Shown: one piece after another, positions 53,106 through 63,320 of the stretch
Layout of the letters: each line of letters opens with the position of its first letter
How positions within the stretch are numbered: the stretch's first letter is position 1
From: Cladophialophora immunda
Lineage: Eukaryota > Ascomycota > Eurotiomycetes > Chaetothyriales > Herpotrichiellaceae
DNA: 64,000 nucleotides
Reading direction: 5' to 3'
Assembly: GCF_000835495.1 (NCBI RefSeq)
Contig: NW_015622544.1
Coordinates: forward strand, 143,704-207,703
Program-made: the position numbers and the translations under genes
Notes under the pieces: model-generated
What the model saw: the letters and a program-made list of their open reading frames with translations, nothing else
The model's database searches: none
What the model was told of the DNA's origin: nothing

Positions 53106-54011
53106 TCATCGCTTAGGCTGAAACATCTGCCTCACACTCACCTGCCCGCTGCCTCCAATCCTCCCGCCCACCCCGTCCGGGATGTACTTGCTCTCCGGCT
53201 GCCTGACGCCCTGCGCGACACTGTCCACCACCCACTGCGCCGTGACGTACTTGACGCCCTTGCCACGCACGAGATGCACCTCCTTCTGGATCTTGCCGCC
53301 CGCCAGGCCGCCGCCGCCCGCAGAGTTGCTGCCCAGCACGACGTGCGTGACGGTGCGGCGGCCAAGGACGATGGAGGTGTGGCCGCCGTGTTGGGCAAAG
53401 AGGTGTTTGAGTCTGTGGTCGGAGATCAGAGGGAAGGAACTCCCGTTGAGGCACATGGTCAGGTTGCGGAAGATTTGGGGCGGTGAAGGCTTGAGAATGG
53501 TGGTGGGAGAGGTGGTGCTGCTATTATCGATTGGGTCGTCTCCCCGCCGTCGTCCAGATAGGAAAGGGCTCGTCTCGTCCTGGTGGCGGTGTTGGGGGCC
53601 GTCGTGGCTTGCCTTCGGCCGCTTCTCTGCAGATTCTTCTGTCTCTTCCACATTATTATCGTTCAGATTCGGCCGTCTCTTTGGGCCACTCATCATATCT
53701 CTGATGTCCTGCCATCCTTTCCCCCTCAATCTTTGCGACCGCTCTTGCCCGTCGCCGTTTGCTTTATGCCCATCCGGGCCAAAAGTCTGGCTCCCCGCGC
53801 CGACCAGATCGGCCAAATGTTGACTCCCGCCGCGACCGGTTGCGTCCCTGAACTGATGCGAGAGTTTGTACGTCCGAGACTCGCGCCATGAGGTGGACCC
53901 CGAGAGTCGATTTTCGGCGCGTTGGTGACCGGTGGAAGACGAGTTGAACGGGTCAAAGAAGACGCGCGTGGGTTGAGGAGCGGGCGGCTGCTTGGGATGA
54001 TGAGCCGGCAT
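53106..54011 (-). CDS. BRCT-domain protein
   Basis: A single-exon call of 301 aa. The first in-frame ATG is at 54011. The frame stays open upstream to about 54122 without an ATG, so an extra 5' exon is possible. The N-terminal half is disordered, with a conserved-looking RVFFDPFNSSSTGHQRAENR followed by GSTSWRESRTYKLSHQFRD, and a basic PKRRPNL patch. The C-terminus (about 205-295) is one BRCT domain: PQIFRNLTMCLNGSS, the central LKHLFAQHGGHTSIVLG, THVVLGSN, and the hallmark Trp in KYVTAQWVVDSV. Such single-BRCT fungal proteins are thought to act in DNA damage response or replication; the specific role is unknown. Confidence 0.78.
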   Translation of the reverse strand: MPAHHPKQPPAPQPTRVFFDPFNSSSTGHQRAENRLSGSTSWRESRTYKLSHQFRDATGRGGSQHLADLVGAGSQTFGPDGHKANGDGQERSQRLRGKGWQDIRDMMSGPKRRPNLNDNNVEETEESAEKRPKASHDGPQHRHQDETSPFLSGRRRGDDPIDNSSTTSPTTILKPSPPQIFRNLTMCLNGSSFPLISDHRLKHLFAQHGGHTSIVLGRRTVTHVVLGSNSAGGGGLAGGKIQKEVHLVRGKGVKYVTAQWVVDSVAQGVRQPESKYIPDGVGGRIGGSGQVSVRQMFQPKR

Positions 54012-54610
54012 GCTGTACTGGTAGGGATATCGCTCGCATCGACTCCATCTGGCGCAGGCGTCCGTCAGTTCATCAGCGGGATTCAGAATTGTCACAAAAT
54101 GTTGGCGGGGTGATGGAGTCAACTACGGGAACCACGTTGCGGGCCAGTAGAAACACACGCCGCAACGACACGTTCTCACGTGCCCTTTGCTCACAGCAAC
54201 GCCTACGGTTATATGGAGTGTCATCCAGCCTCGCCCAGCGCAACGCACGAGGAAGTCGAGGATGTAGAATCAGTCCAAATGAAACACCGTTCTCTCTACT
54301 GAATCTCATACGGAAGCCTAATCCCTTGACAAGTTCTGTTGAAAAGGTGACATCCATCTCTGCCACATATCATGGCCGCGTCGCATCCCGCGTTGGTTCC
54401 CTTCCTCTGTCTGGTTTCAGAGCCAGCCAAAAACGCCGATGTTAAGATCGGACTTTTGCCAGCCCCCGTCGCTACAGTGGTATCATGTTGAAAAGCACTT
54501 TTTGTCGTTCATCCATTGGTTCAATCAAAACCCCATGACGCCATCTGCTCAGATCAGGTTGATTGATCGAGCTCAAAGTTCAACCGCTCCCACAAACCGG
54601 TACATACCCA
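54012..54610. other. Intergenic region
   Basis: 599 bp holding the BRCT promoter and the 3' end of methionine synthase. A CACGTG (E-box) occurs near 54176. No gene was recognised. Confidence 0.5.
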
Positions 54611-57046
54611 TTATTTGCTCTTGGCATATTGAGCACGGAAGCTCTTGGCCGCGTTGACCATGTTAGTCAAAGCAGCCTTGGTCTCTTTCCACTGTCGGGT
54701 CTTGAGCCCACAGTCAGGATCAATCCACAGTTGCTCCGGCTTCAAGTATTGCAACATCTCTGCAATTCGGTCGTGAATTTCCTGTTCGGAGGGGACACGA
54801 GGAGAATGAATGTCGTAGACGCCAGGTCCAATGTGACGCGGATAAGCCTCATCAACAAACACTTTGAGAAGCTTGGCATCAGACTTGCTGTTCTCAATCG
54901 AGAGAACATCAGCATCCAGTGCTGCAATAGCATAAAAGAAATCCTGGAACTCGGAGTAGCAGAAGTGACTGTGAATCTGAGTAGCATCCTCAACACCCGC
55001 AGTTGCGAGGCGGAATGAATCGACGGCCCACTTCAGGTAGTCGGTACGTTCCTTGCCTGTGCGGAGTGGAAGACCTTCACGCAAAGCAGGCTCATCGACC
55101 TGAATGACATAGACACCTGCCTTTTCAAGGTCAATGACCTCGTCTCGGAGAGACAAAGCCAATTGTTCCGCCTGAACAGATTGGTGGACATCGTCACGAG
55201 GGAATGACCACCTCAAACAGGTGATGGGCCCTGTGAGCATACCCTTCATGGGTTTGCTGGAGATCGAAGCCGCAAATTTGGACTCTTTGACAGTCATTGG
55301 AGCAGGTCGAGAAATGTCGCCGACCACGATGGGAGGTCGGACGCAGCGAGACCCATACGACTGAACCCATCCATTGGTCGTGAAAGCGTAACCCTTTAGT
55401 CGCTCACCGAAGTATTGGACCATGTCGTTGCGTTCGGGCTCGCCGTGGACATAGACATCGAGACCCAATTCGTCCTGGATCTTGACCACGTCCCGGATCT
55501 CCTTCTCGATAAACTTCTCGTACTCCTCGACGGTGATCTGACCTTTGGTGAACTTGTTGCGTTGGATACGGATCTCCTTGGTCTGAGGGAAGGATCCAAT
55601 GGTCGTGGTTGGGAACAAAGGCAGGTGCAGACGCTCCTGTTGTTGGCTAATTCGGACAGGGAACGGTGACTTGCGGTTGTACATGGTGGGGGTAATCTTG
55701 CTCTGTCGCTCCTTAACCGCCTGGTCGTTGGTCCGACTTGAAGAAGCACGAGCTTGCATGGACTTGGCGTTGGCTTCAAGGGCTTCTCTGACAGAGGCCG
55801 GGCCATCCGTCACAGCCTTTGCAATGATGGCGAGCTCTTTGGCTTTCTCGCAAGCAAAGCTGAACCAGTCGGCGATCTCTGGGTCCAAGCTCTTCTCGCT
55901 GGCTAGTGTGTGAGGGGTATGCAAGAGAGAGCTGGAGCTAGCAACAAGGACTCTGTCCTTGCCCAATTTCTGAATGGCGGTCTCAACGAGCTCAATTGCC
56001 CTCTTGAAATTGGTTTTCCAGATATTTCGACCGTCGACAACGCCCGCCGACAGGACCTGCTGGGGGCCCAAGGCAGAGGCGACAGTTTCGAACTGCTCTG
56101 GGTTGCGGACGAGATCGATGTGGATAGCATAGAGATTCTTGAGGTAGCTGAGAACATCGATGTTGTGGACGATGTCTCCAAAATAGGTCGCAAGAACGAT
56201 CTTGGGAGCACTGCTTCCAAGGCCACCAAGCTTCTCGTACGCCGGCTTGAAGGCCTCCTTGACGTGCGGAGGCAAATCGAAGACCAAGATGGGTTCATCA
56301 ATCTGCACGGTTTCAGCACCAGCATTTTTCAACTGTTTAAGCAGATCCTCGTAGAGAGGAAGAAGCTTGTCGAGGGCCGAAATCGGTTCGATGCTTTGAC
56401 CGCGGTCTGCTTTGCCGAGATAGAGGAAGGAAACAGGCCCGAGGATGACAGGGCGAGTGATGATACCAGCTTCTTTGGCTTCGAGGAACTCGACAACCGG
56501 TTTGGGGTTGGAGGACAGTTTGAAGGCTTGGTTGTCCTGGAGAGTGGGTTTGACATAGTGATAGTTCGAGTCGAACCATTTGACCATTTCCTGTTGTCCA
56601 GATTAGCAAACGCCGATGACGACTGGCGAGATTTTCTCACCAGCGAAGGCACATCGACAGCCGGGGAGCTGTCGGTGGCAGGCTTCTGGAGGCCTCGACC
56701 CATGGCAAAGTATTCGTCAAGGGGAGCCAGGTTGTACTTTGTGTATCGTTCCGGAACCACACCGAACAGCTCGATGTGGTCGAGGACCTGGTCGTAGAAG
56801 GCAAAGTCATTGCTCGGGATGATGTCGATGCCAGCATCTTTCTGGATTTTCCAGTGTGCCAGTCTCAGTCTCTTTCCCTCGGCGAGGAGCTCATCCTGCG
56901 AGATCTTGCCAGCCCAGTATGCTTCGGTGGCTTTCTTGAGGTCACGGTTGACTCCCATGCGCGGGAAGCCGAGGATCGAGCTGGGCATACAATCAGCAGC
57001 TGTGTATTGTAGGCAGTTTGGTTTGCTCGACTTACGATTGAACCAT
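54611..57046 (-). CDS. MET6: Cobalamin-independent methionine synthase (MetE)
   Basis: Three exons, 57046-57036 (11 nt), 56980-56641 and 56590-54611, join in frame to 776 aa. The tiny first exon restores the family start VQSSILGFPRMGVNRDLKK. The enzyme moves a methyl group from 5-methyltetrahydropteroyl-triglutamate to homocysteine in the cytosol. The N-terminal barrel (to about residue 400) is followed by the catalytic barrel beginning PLFPTTTIGSFPQT. Zinc ligands are seen as HFC in HSHFCYSEF (His659, Cys661) and Cys744 in DCGLKTR. The substrate acid is in DEPALREGLPLR, and the chain ends AQYAKSK. An alternative ATG at 56988 lies inside intron 1 and would lack the conserved start. Confidence 0.97.
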
Positions 57047-57678
57047 CTTTGAAGATACCCGGAGGGGCGTTGGACAAGATGTGAAGCAGACGGTCCGGAC
57101 AGCAAGCCTCCAATACGTCCTCAAGGGTGGATTGGGAGGTGAGTGAAAGAGTTGTTGAGAAGACCAGGACAACAAGAAGAATCGAAGCACAAGAGAAGAT
57201 GAGGGCGGTGAGAAAGTAGTGACAAGGCCCGAGAAAGAGGGTATGAGCAGAAAAATCAAAAATGTGCTTTGCCAGTAGTTGCCGCCAGTGACACAAGGCG
57301 GCCAGATTTTTAGTGGGATGCTTGAGCTGGGCGGGCTGCGCTGTTGGCCGCCATGACCTCCGAGATTCGCTCGCCCTGCATGACTACGAAAAGTCGCCGC
57401 GTGCTACTGGCGAGACTGGGCTGATGAGCTGTGAGTGAGACCCGAATATACTTTTTCATGGACGGAGTGCTAGCCTCTTCCCCTTGCTGCTGAGTAGTTG
57501 TTCCTGCGCATCCGAACACGCCCATCAATCACGCCATCTACGAGGAGCTCCAGAGTAATCGGGGTGCGCAGTCCGGACCGACTTGGGCATGAGGCTGTTT
57601 GGCTCGCCGGCGCCAGCCCGAGAAAACCCCCGTTGGCATGTCTCTCCATTCTTTATTGTTGTATGATACTTTGCCCCG
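57047..57678. promoter_or_regulatory. MET6 promoter and 3' flank of the reductase gene
   Basis: 632 bp upstream of methionine synthase. I searched by eye for TGASTCA and CACGTG and found neither close to the start. No gene was recognised. Confidence 0.45.
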
Positions 57679-58742
57679 TCACAGCCTGATCGGTCCAGGG
57701 ATTGCTCCCGCTCGCCCTCCGACAGCCCGCTTGCCAAATCTGTCTTCATACCATTGTCGGCCAGTCACTGCTCGAGGCAGCATTGTCACGACCTCGCACA
57801 CCACGAACCACAGGGCAGCACTCTGACCGCCCCAGCCCAATCCCCATACACCTCCAAGCAACCAGTAGCCCGTCCATTCAAGCCACTCCAGGACGTAATG
57901 TGGGTGCAAGATATACTTGAAAGCTCCCTCAGCTGGTGGAATCACGTACACCTTGTCGTAGCTAATCGTCACTTTCCCCTCCGACTTCGCTTTCCTCTTG
58001 GCAGCTCCACGTCGTAGATCATACAGTGTCATCTCTGTCCGGATATTGCCTGCCAGTCCCAGCGAAAAGACCACCACTCCGACGACTGAACTGAAAGAGA
58101 TGATGGAGCGGCTCTCTGTGTTGGCAGTCTGTGTCGAGTATACCAGCCAGCAGGCAATGTTGGTCGAGTTCGTATACTGAAAGACACTCATGAACATGGT
58201 AACGAACGGATGGATGGGCGACATGCTCGGGTTCAGGTAAAGCGGGCTGACAAGGGCGCGGTTGACGTAGTGAAGGAGGTACAGGCACGCCAATACCTCG
58301 TTCTGAGCGGGCAAGCCTGTGCCTAGGAAGCTCGTCGCAGCATGTGGCTGAGGTCTGAATTTGGCTGGCAGGCTGTAGAGGATGTAGAGCAGATTAATTG
58401 GCCCGACCAGTTCCGCCGCCGCCCAGGCATAGCGACCGGGAAGACTTAGGCGAGATTTGGACGAGGTTTTGCCCATTGCCTGTAGCTTTCTCAAAGGTGT
58501 CCATAGCACCAGGGAGATCTAAATTCATAGGGCGCGGTCAGACAGGAATCCTCATCAGGGCCTTGTTCAGTCCCGGCTCAGGGCACTACCCGCCGAACAG
58601 CAAACAAAACAAACCACGGGTACGAAAGGGGCACGCTTACAGGGATGTATAATCTGAAGATGTCGAGGGACAACTTGGCCGCTCGAGGTGTAGGAGGAAA
58701 GAAATCCCCAACCGAGGGCAAATCTGTCAGATAAGACGCCAT
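57679..58742 (-). CDS. Steroid 5-alpha-reductase-like membrane protein
   Basis: Two exons, 58742-58641 and 58518-57679, with a phase 0 intron of 122 nt, give 313 aa. It belongs to the 3-oxo-5-alpha-steroid 4-dehydrogenase family, with about six membrane helices. The N-terminal exon contains DFFPPTPRAAKLSLDIFRLY. Family features in the second are MGKTSSKSRLSLPGRYAW, LHYVNRALVSPLYLNP, and the C-terminal catalytic block HPHYVLEWLEWTGYWL with YEDRFGK near the end. Members reduce double bonds in steroids, enoyl-CoA or dolichol precursors using NADPH in the ER. Which substrate is used here cannot be read from sequence. Confidence 0.9.
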
Positions 58743-59112
58743 ACTTTGTCCACCCAGGAAGCAGGAAGGCAATAAAGACAAAATCGAGGCTGTATACGAG
58801 ATTTTTCGCTGACCTTTGTGTCAAGGCTGCGAGGACACGCCTGAGTGATGACGACGTTCTGTATAAGTGCGTGTCGTGTGGCCATTTACTCCACCGAAGA
58901 CAATAACGCCGGTTCTACGTGTTTCTTCACTTCAATCGCCGACGACACTTGACTTTGCTATGCTAGCACCAGAACAGAGAGCTCCAATTGGCAATGCATC
59001 GACATTTTCCTGCAAGCAGAGAAGAGCTGAGCATGCGAGAAACTAATTCGAGACCTGCGAACAATCAGACAGGCTAAGACCTCTTGCCCAATTGTACAGT
59101 GTCTGTCCCTTT
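58743..59112. other. Intergenic region
   Basis: 370 bp upstream of the reductase and downstream of the CorA-like gene. Nothing was recognised. Confidence 0.5.
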
Positions 59113-60979
59113 TCAAGCCATCTGCTGAGCCTCGCGGGTCGCCCGGTCTTCTCTTCCCTGATCCTCGAAGAAAACGCTCTTCTTGGGCGACTTCCGCCGC
59201 AGCTTTGATGCAACCCACTTCACCGCGGAAATGCCTCGAGTACTCGACTGCCAGGCAATGGCCAGGGTCAGTGGCACGACGCAGACAACATAGATCCAGA
59301 TTGTAGGACTCGCAGCTATGTCGTCCGAGGTGACGTGGAAGAACGACATACTGAAGAAAGTGGCTAAAAAGGTCGCAGGAAGAAAGGCTATCGTCACAAA
59401 GGAGATGCGCCGCATGACAATTGTGTCATCCCTTGAATCGGTTGCAATCTGATAGTTCAGACTGTTATTATGCTGAGCTATGAGTGCACTGACAATGTTC
59501 CATTGAGCATCAAGGCGGTCAACGAGACCTTGGGCTTGGCTCTTTTGGTGCCACTGTTTGGACCCTTGTTGGAGGAAGGCGTCTTTGAGCTGGTCGGGAC
59601 GGATATTCACATTGTGCCCGTCAGATGGGATGGCGCGAACCTCTTTTGAGAAGAAGCTGAAGAGTTCATCGAAGGACTCTGATGCCCGGACCACGTGTGA
59701 TAGCGCGTCTTTGGTAAATATGATATCTTTGCGGAGCGCGAGCTTCTCACGCGGCAAAGGCTTCAGTTGAGTATGGCCGACGGTGGACCACCCGGTGTCC
59801 GACTCAAGCCGCTGTGTGTTGAAGTCTTGCTCCCACACAAATTCTTCGAGGTCTTTCGTCCACGTCTTTGCAAGGGCAAGCAGGACGGAGAAGAGATGGG
59901 GTTGCGTTGCCGAGCGGAATTGCGACAAGAGACGCTGCCGTTGCGCTTCGAGTGCAGTGCCAACGACGAGTACGAGCTTCCTTCTCGAATGGAAGTCGTG
60001 GCGAGCGTAGACAAAGTGCTCTTCGTTCCACCATGGTCGCGGCTTCACCCAGATATGATAGGCACACAGCGTCTCCCCAAGCGAGTCGTCGGGGATCTTA
60101 AGTCGACAAGACTTGCCCCTAACATCACAGCAGAACGATGTATGAGCTCCCCGGCAACCGTTGTTCTCGTGAATTAGTTGGACTGCATCCGGCGGTATGT
60201 CACACAAGGACAAGATCCTGATCCAAGTCGAAGATTTGAGTCCGTATCTGCTTGTGGTGTAGTTCTTGAGACATAGCCGTTTCTGCGAAACAAAGAGGAT
60301 GCGCGTATCGCCGTAGGCCAAATCAGACATCCGAAGCCGTTCATCGAATTGACTGTCCGATGGAGAGAGCACAAAAGAGTGTGATCCGGACTCTGTCAAA
60401 TCAACAGCCGCGAAGCATTCTGGTGTGTTGCTGTCGGCAGGATAGAACTCAGCATCGCTTCTGAGTTGGGAGATTGGGTCGTCTGCATTCATGAGCTCGG
60501 AGACGAAGTAACTGCAGTTGTATGGCCAGTCTGAGAAGTGGCCATCATCAGTATTGATTCCAAGCTGACCGTGGTCTTTGACATCGATGGATGGCTTGGA
60601 GGTTTCAATAGAGTAGCTCTGGATGGAGAGGGTAACATCGTCTCCCTTCCCAACGCCATTCCTATCCTTGCTGAATCTACTCCAACAGTCAACGGCTGCA
60701 TGGGCAACACGGCACAAGTACTGACGGCAAGCGACGGCTAAATTGCGTCTCAACATTAGACGGTCCCGAGATATGCTTCGATCCCTCTTCAGAAGATGCG
60801 CAGCTTGAGGCCCCTTGTGTGCGATTGTCTTGGGCGTCTCGGGTATACGCCGCATGGACTGTAGCCTCTCTGGCCCTCTGTCGGGTTACGCGTCTTTTGA
60901 GTATACGATGAAACTGTTTGGGATTCACGTATAGCAGTGAATTATCAAGCTGATCAACATCCGTGTCGGGTCTCTCCAT
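59113..60979 (-). CDS. CorA-like membrane protein with NF-YA-like N-terminal helix
   Basis: Two exons, 60979-60726 and 60670-59113, give 603 aa. The 55-nt intron (GTCAGT..TTCAG) joins frames exactly. Without it the downstream frame could start at an ATG at 60855, giving 580 aa. Residues 15-38 read LLYVNPKQFHRILKRRVTRQ followed by RAREA, a near-perfect copy of the NF-YA/Hap2 helix that binds the NF-YB/NF-YC dimer; the CCAAT-binding second half of that domain is absent. The long middle is soluble and helical. The C-terminus has two membrane helices (ISFVTIAFLPATFLATFFSM and TIWIYVVCVVPLTLAIAW) in the style of fungal CorA-like proteins, with SMSFF instead of the Mg-channel GMN. Ion transport is therefore doubtful. 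Confidence 0.75.
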
Positions 60980-61426
60980 GCTGAAGCTTTGCTGGCTGAT
61001 TTCTGATGATCAAGGTCGGAAGAGCAACGACGCGAGGACTGGTTCATTTTTGATATTATGACTTGTAACAAGTCAAGAGACATTGTTTGGCTAGTTCCCA
61101 ATTGAAACCCAACGAAGACAAGGCCGAGAGGGTCTAGACCCCGCCACCAGGCACAACCACGGGTTATAATATACGAGGAAAGGGATTTTGATATGTCCAG
61201 ACCATCAGGTTCAGCTTTGGAGATCGACGTCGCATGCCTCAAAACACCATTATTTTATGGTATCGTCGCTCCCGTCGCCCCCACTGCGACGTCGGTCCCT
61301 CAAAATGCCAGAACCCATACAATCCACAGTATGTGACCAAGCAGAGCCTACCTACTCCAAAATCGAGAAAACAGCCTCATGCAAGGGGCGCCTGACGCTA
61401 TTCCAACATGACGGTAACACAGACAA
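60980..61426. other. Intergenic region
   Basis: 447 bp upstream of the CorA-like gene and downstream of ILV6. No gene was recognised. Confidence 0.5.
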
Positions 61427-62536
61427 CTAACCAGGAGGAAGGGTGCTAGCGTCGACCACATCATCAGCCTCCCGCACGTGCTCATCATTTGGATCATAGA
61501 GGGGTGATCGAGGAAGTGCCATCAGTCCCGTCCTAGTCGACTCGAGAATACCAAAGGGGGAGATCAGCTTCATGAAGGAATCGATTCGGCTAGGTTTCGC
61601 AGACCTGATCTCATGTTAGCATGTTACATACGCACATGAATCGACGGAAGACACTGACAGTTCCACAATACAGTTGTTCGTGCTGATATCCAGGACCTTT
61701 CCACCGAACTGGTGAGTCAGATGGGTAATGGCTTCGAGATGTTCATGCTTGTGTCGCAACGCTTGACTGGCAGCAAGACGGCTGGGATGGTAGCTGGCAC
61801 CTTGACCAAGCATGTCTTTGGCTCGTTGCACGAGAGATGATTCTTCAGGCCTATTTGCTTCCAATTCCTGCAACCTCCTGTCTGCATTTTCCTCGGCATT
61901 TTCCACATCAGCCGGTCCTTGGTCTGAGTCGGGACTGGTCATCTCGCGATGGTGCTCCATCAATTCTTCATAGACCTCGGGGCCCAGAATAGAGATTTTG
62001 GCAAGTAGCAACTCGCGCTGCACCAAAGCGGCAGACGTATAGTCCAGCACAGCCCATACAGGTACCAAATCCTCTAATTGCCTTCGAGCTTGTTCAACAA
62101 CACCATCTTGTCCTTTCAACACGATGGTCATCCGACTCAGGTCCTCTACTTCGGTGTTACACACGACCAGTGAGTCGATGTTGAATCCTCGGGCCGCTAG
62201 AATCCCGGACACGCGAGACAGAACACCGGGCTCATTTTGCACGAGGCAGTTCAAAATGTGTTTCTTGGGCGGTGCTTGAGAAGCCACCGGGGTTTCGTAG
62301 AGGATAGAGGATACAGCTGCGGCAGCGCCGTACTGTGGAGATGTATCTGAAACCGGGAGTGGAAGAGGTGACCTCCTGTGGAGAGCCTTATATGCCAGAG
62401 CTGAAGTTGAATTTGTACTTTTGGCCCGTCTCGAAGCAGGGAGGATGGAATCGAGGAAAGAGGTCCCATTTTGCGCTCCGTGAGTGTGGTTCGCGGCCCT
62501 GCAGGCCAGAGATAGGAGATTGCGCCGGCCTGCCAT
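61427..62536 (-). CDS. ILV6: Acetolactate synthase regulatory (small) subunit
   Basis: Two exons, 62536-61659 and 61604-61427, with a 54-nt intron (donor GTCAGT, branch GCTAAC), give 351 aa. The intron was placed so that CIVEL joins SAKPSRIDSFMKLI, as the family requires. The Arg/Ser-rich start (AGRRNLLSLACRAANH) is a mitochondrial presequence. The ACT domain (about 93-165) shows LNCLVQNEPGVLSRVSG and ARGFNIDSLVV, which binds valine in yeast. RMTIVLKGQDGV and VPVWAVLDYTS follow, then a fungal-type acidic insert (ENAEENADRRLQELEANRP), and the C-terminal ALS_ss_C domain with SPFGILESTRTGLMAL. It activates the catalytic Ilv2 subunit and gives valine feedback. A Gcn4/CpcA-type site lies 94 bp upstream. 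Confidence 0.95.
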
Positions 62537-63320
62537 GATGGCGGCGAGAGAAGGGCGTAGTGAGTGGACAAGCAAACACTACCTCATCAAGGTCAATGGG
62601 AATTTGTCTTTGTTGTATGCCTTGCAAGATGAGTCACGATAGTGCAAGGGACAAGCTCCTGCGAACAAAAATTTTGGGATCTGCGCTGGGAGGACTCGCA
62701 GACAAGCGATTTCGGAGGCTGCCAAGCTGTGCTAGATTGGGAATATCATTGACGCCGCTTTGTATTTATGAGTGATATGATAGTCACCTCCGTGTGGGTC
62801 TCGGGGTGTCATACGAGATACTTGAAAATATATCACGCCGCCCTGAAGGACATCAATCTCTGTTGCCTCCCTCTCCTTCATGACCTCGGCTCCTCTTTCA
62901 TCCCCTTTATGCTTCTATATACCTTCGCATAGGCACTAAGGGTTTATGATCTTACTCTGCAGACACGTCAAAGACGCAGTCAGCGCGTGTATTTGGTCGT
63001 GGTCTCCTTCTCCTTCTCCCCAATGCATGACGCTACTTACATACAAGATCTACCTTTCGCTACTGGAACACGTGGGCTGTCAATGTCTCCTTGATTCGTC
63101 TGGGCATGAAGGATCAAAACTCTTTCTTTCATCAAGGACCTGGGGAGCCACAAGCACAACTTCGTCGTCTAAACCAGGTTCCCACGCTCCCATGGAAATT
63201 GTGGATATAAGTATGCCGACAGCGCTCGGACAGACTCAGGTAAGCTACATCACTTGGGAGCAAGCCATAAAGTGCCGCGTGTGAAAATTACTCCTGGAGA
63301 GGTTGTGATCCCTTAACATC
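62537..63320. other. Divergent promoter between ILV6 and the GH28 gene
   Basis: 784 bp between two divergent starts. The ILV6-proximal end has a TGAGTCA element (see separate entry). Open frames near 62946-63284 have no family features. Confidence 0.5.
62630..62636. promoter_or_regulatory. Gcn4/CpcA-type site upstream of ILV6
   Basis: TGAGTCA, the palindromic consensus of the general amino-acid control activator (Gcn4 in yeast, CpcA/Cpc1 in moulds), lies 94 bp upstream of the ILV6 start. Yeast ILV genes are Gcn4 targets, so position and target agree. Binding itself is an inference. Confidence 0.6.

Noticed and set aside
55910..56797. 295-codon plus-strand open frame opposite methionine synthase
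   Set aside because: It is antisense to a strongly conserved enzyme with matching codon structure; there is no family similarity and no splice logic.
60689..60979. The 96-codon frame as a stand-alone truncated HAP2 gene
   Set aside because: A good intron inside it joins the frame exactly to the CorA-like protein, which explains it better.
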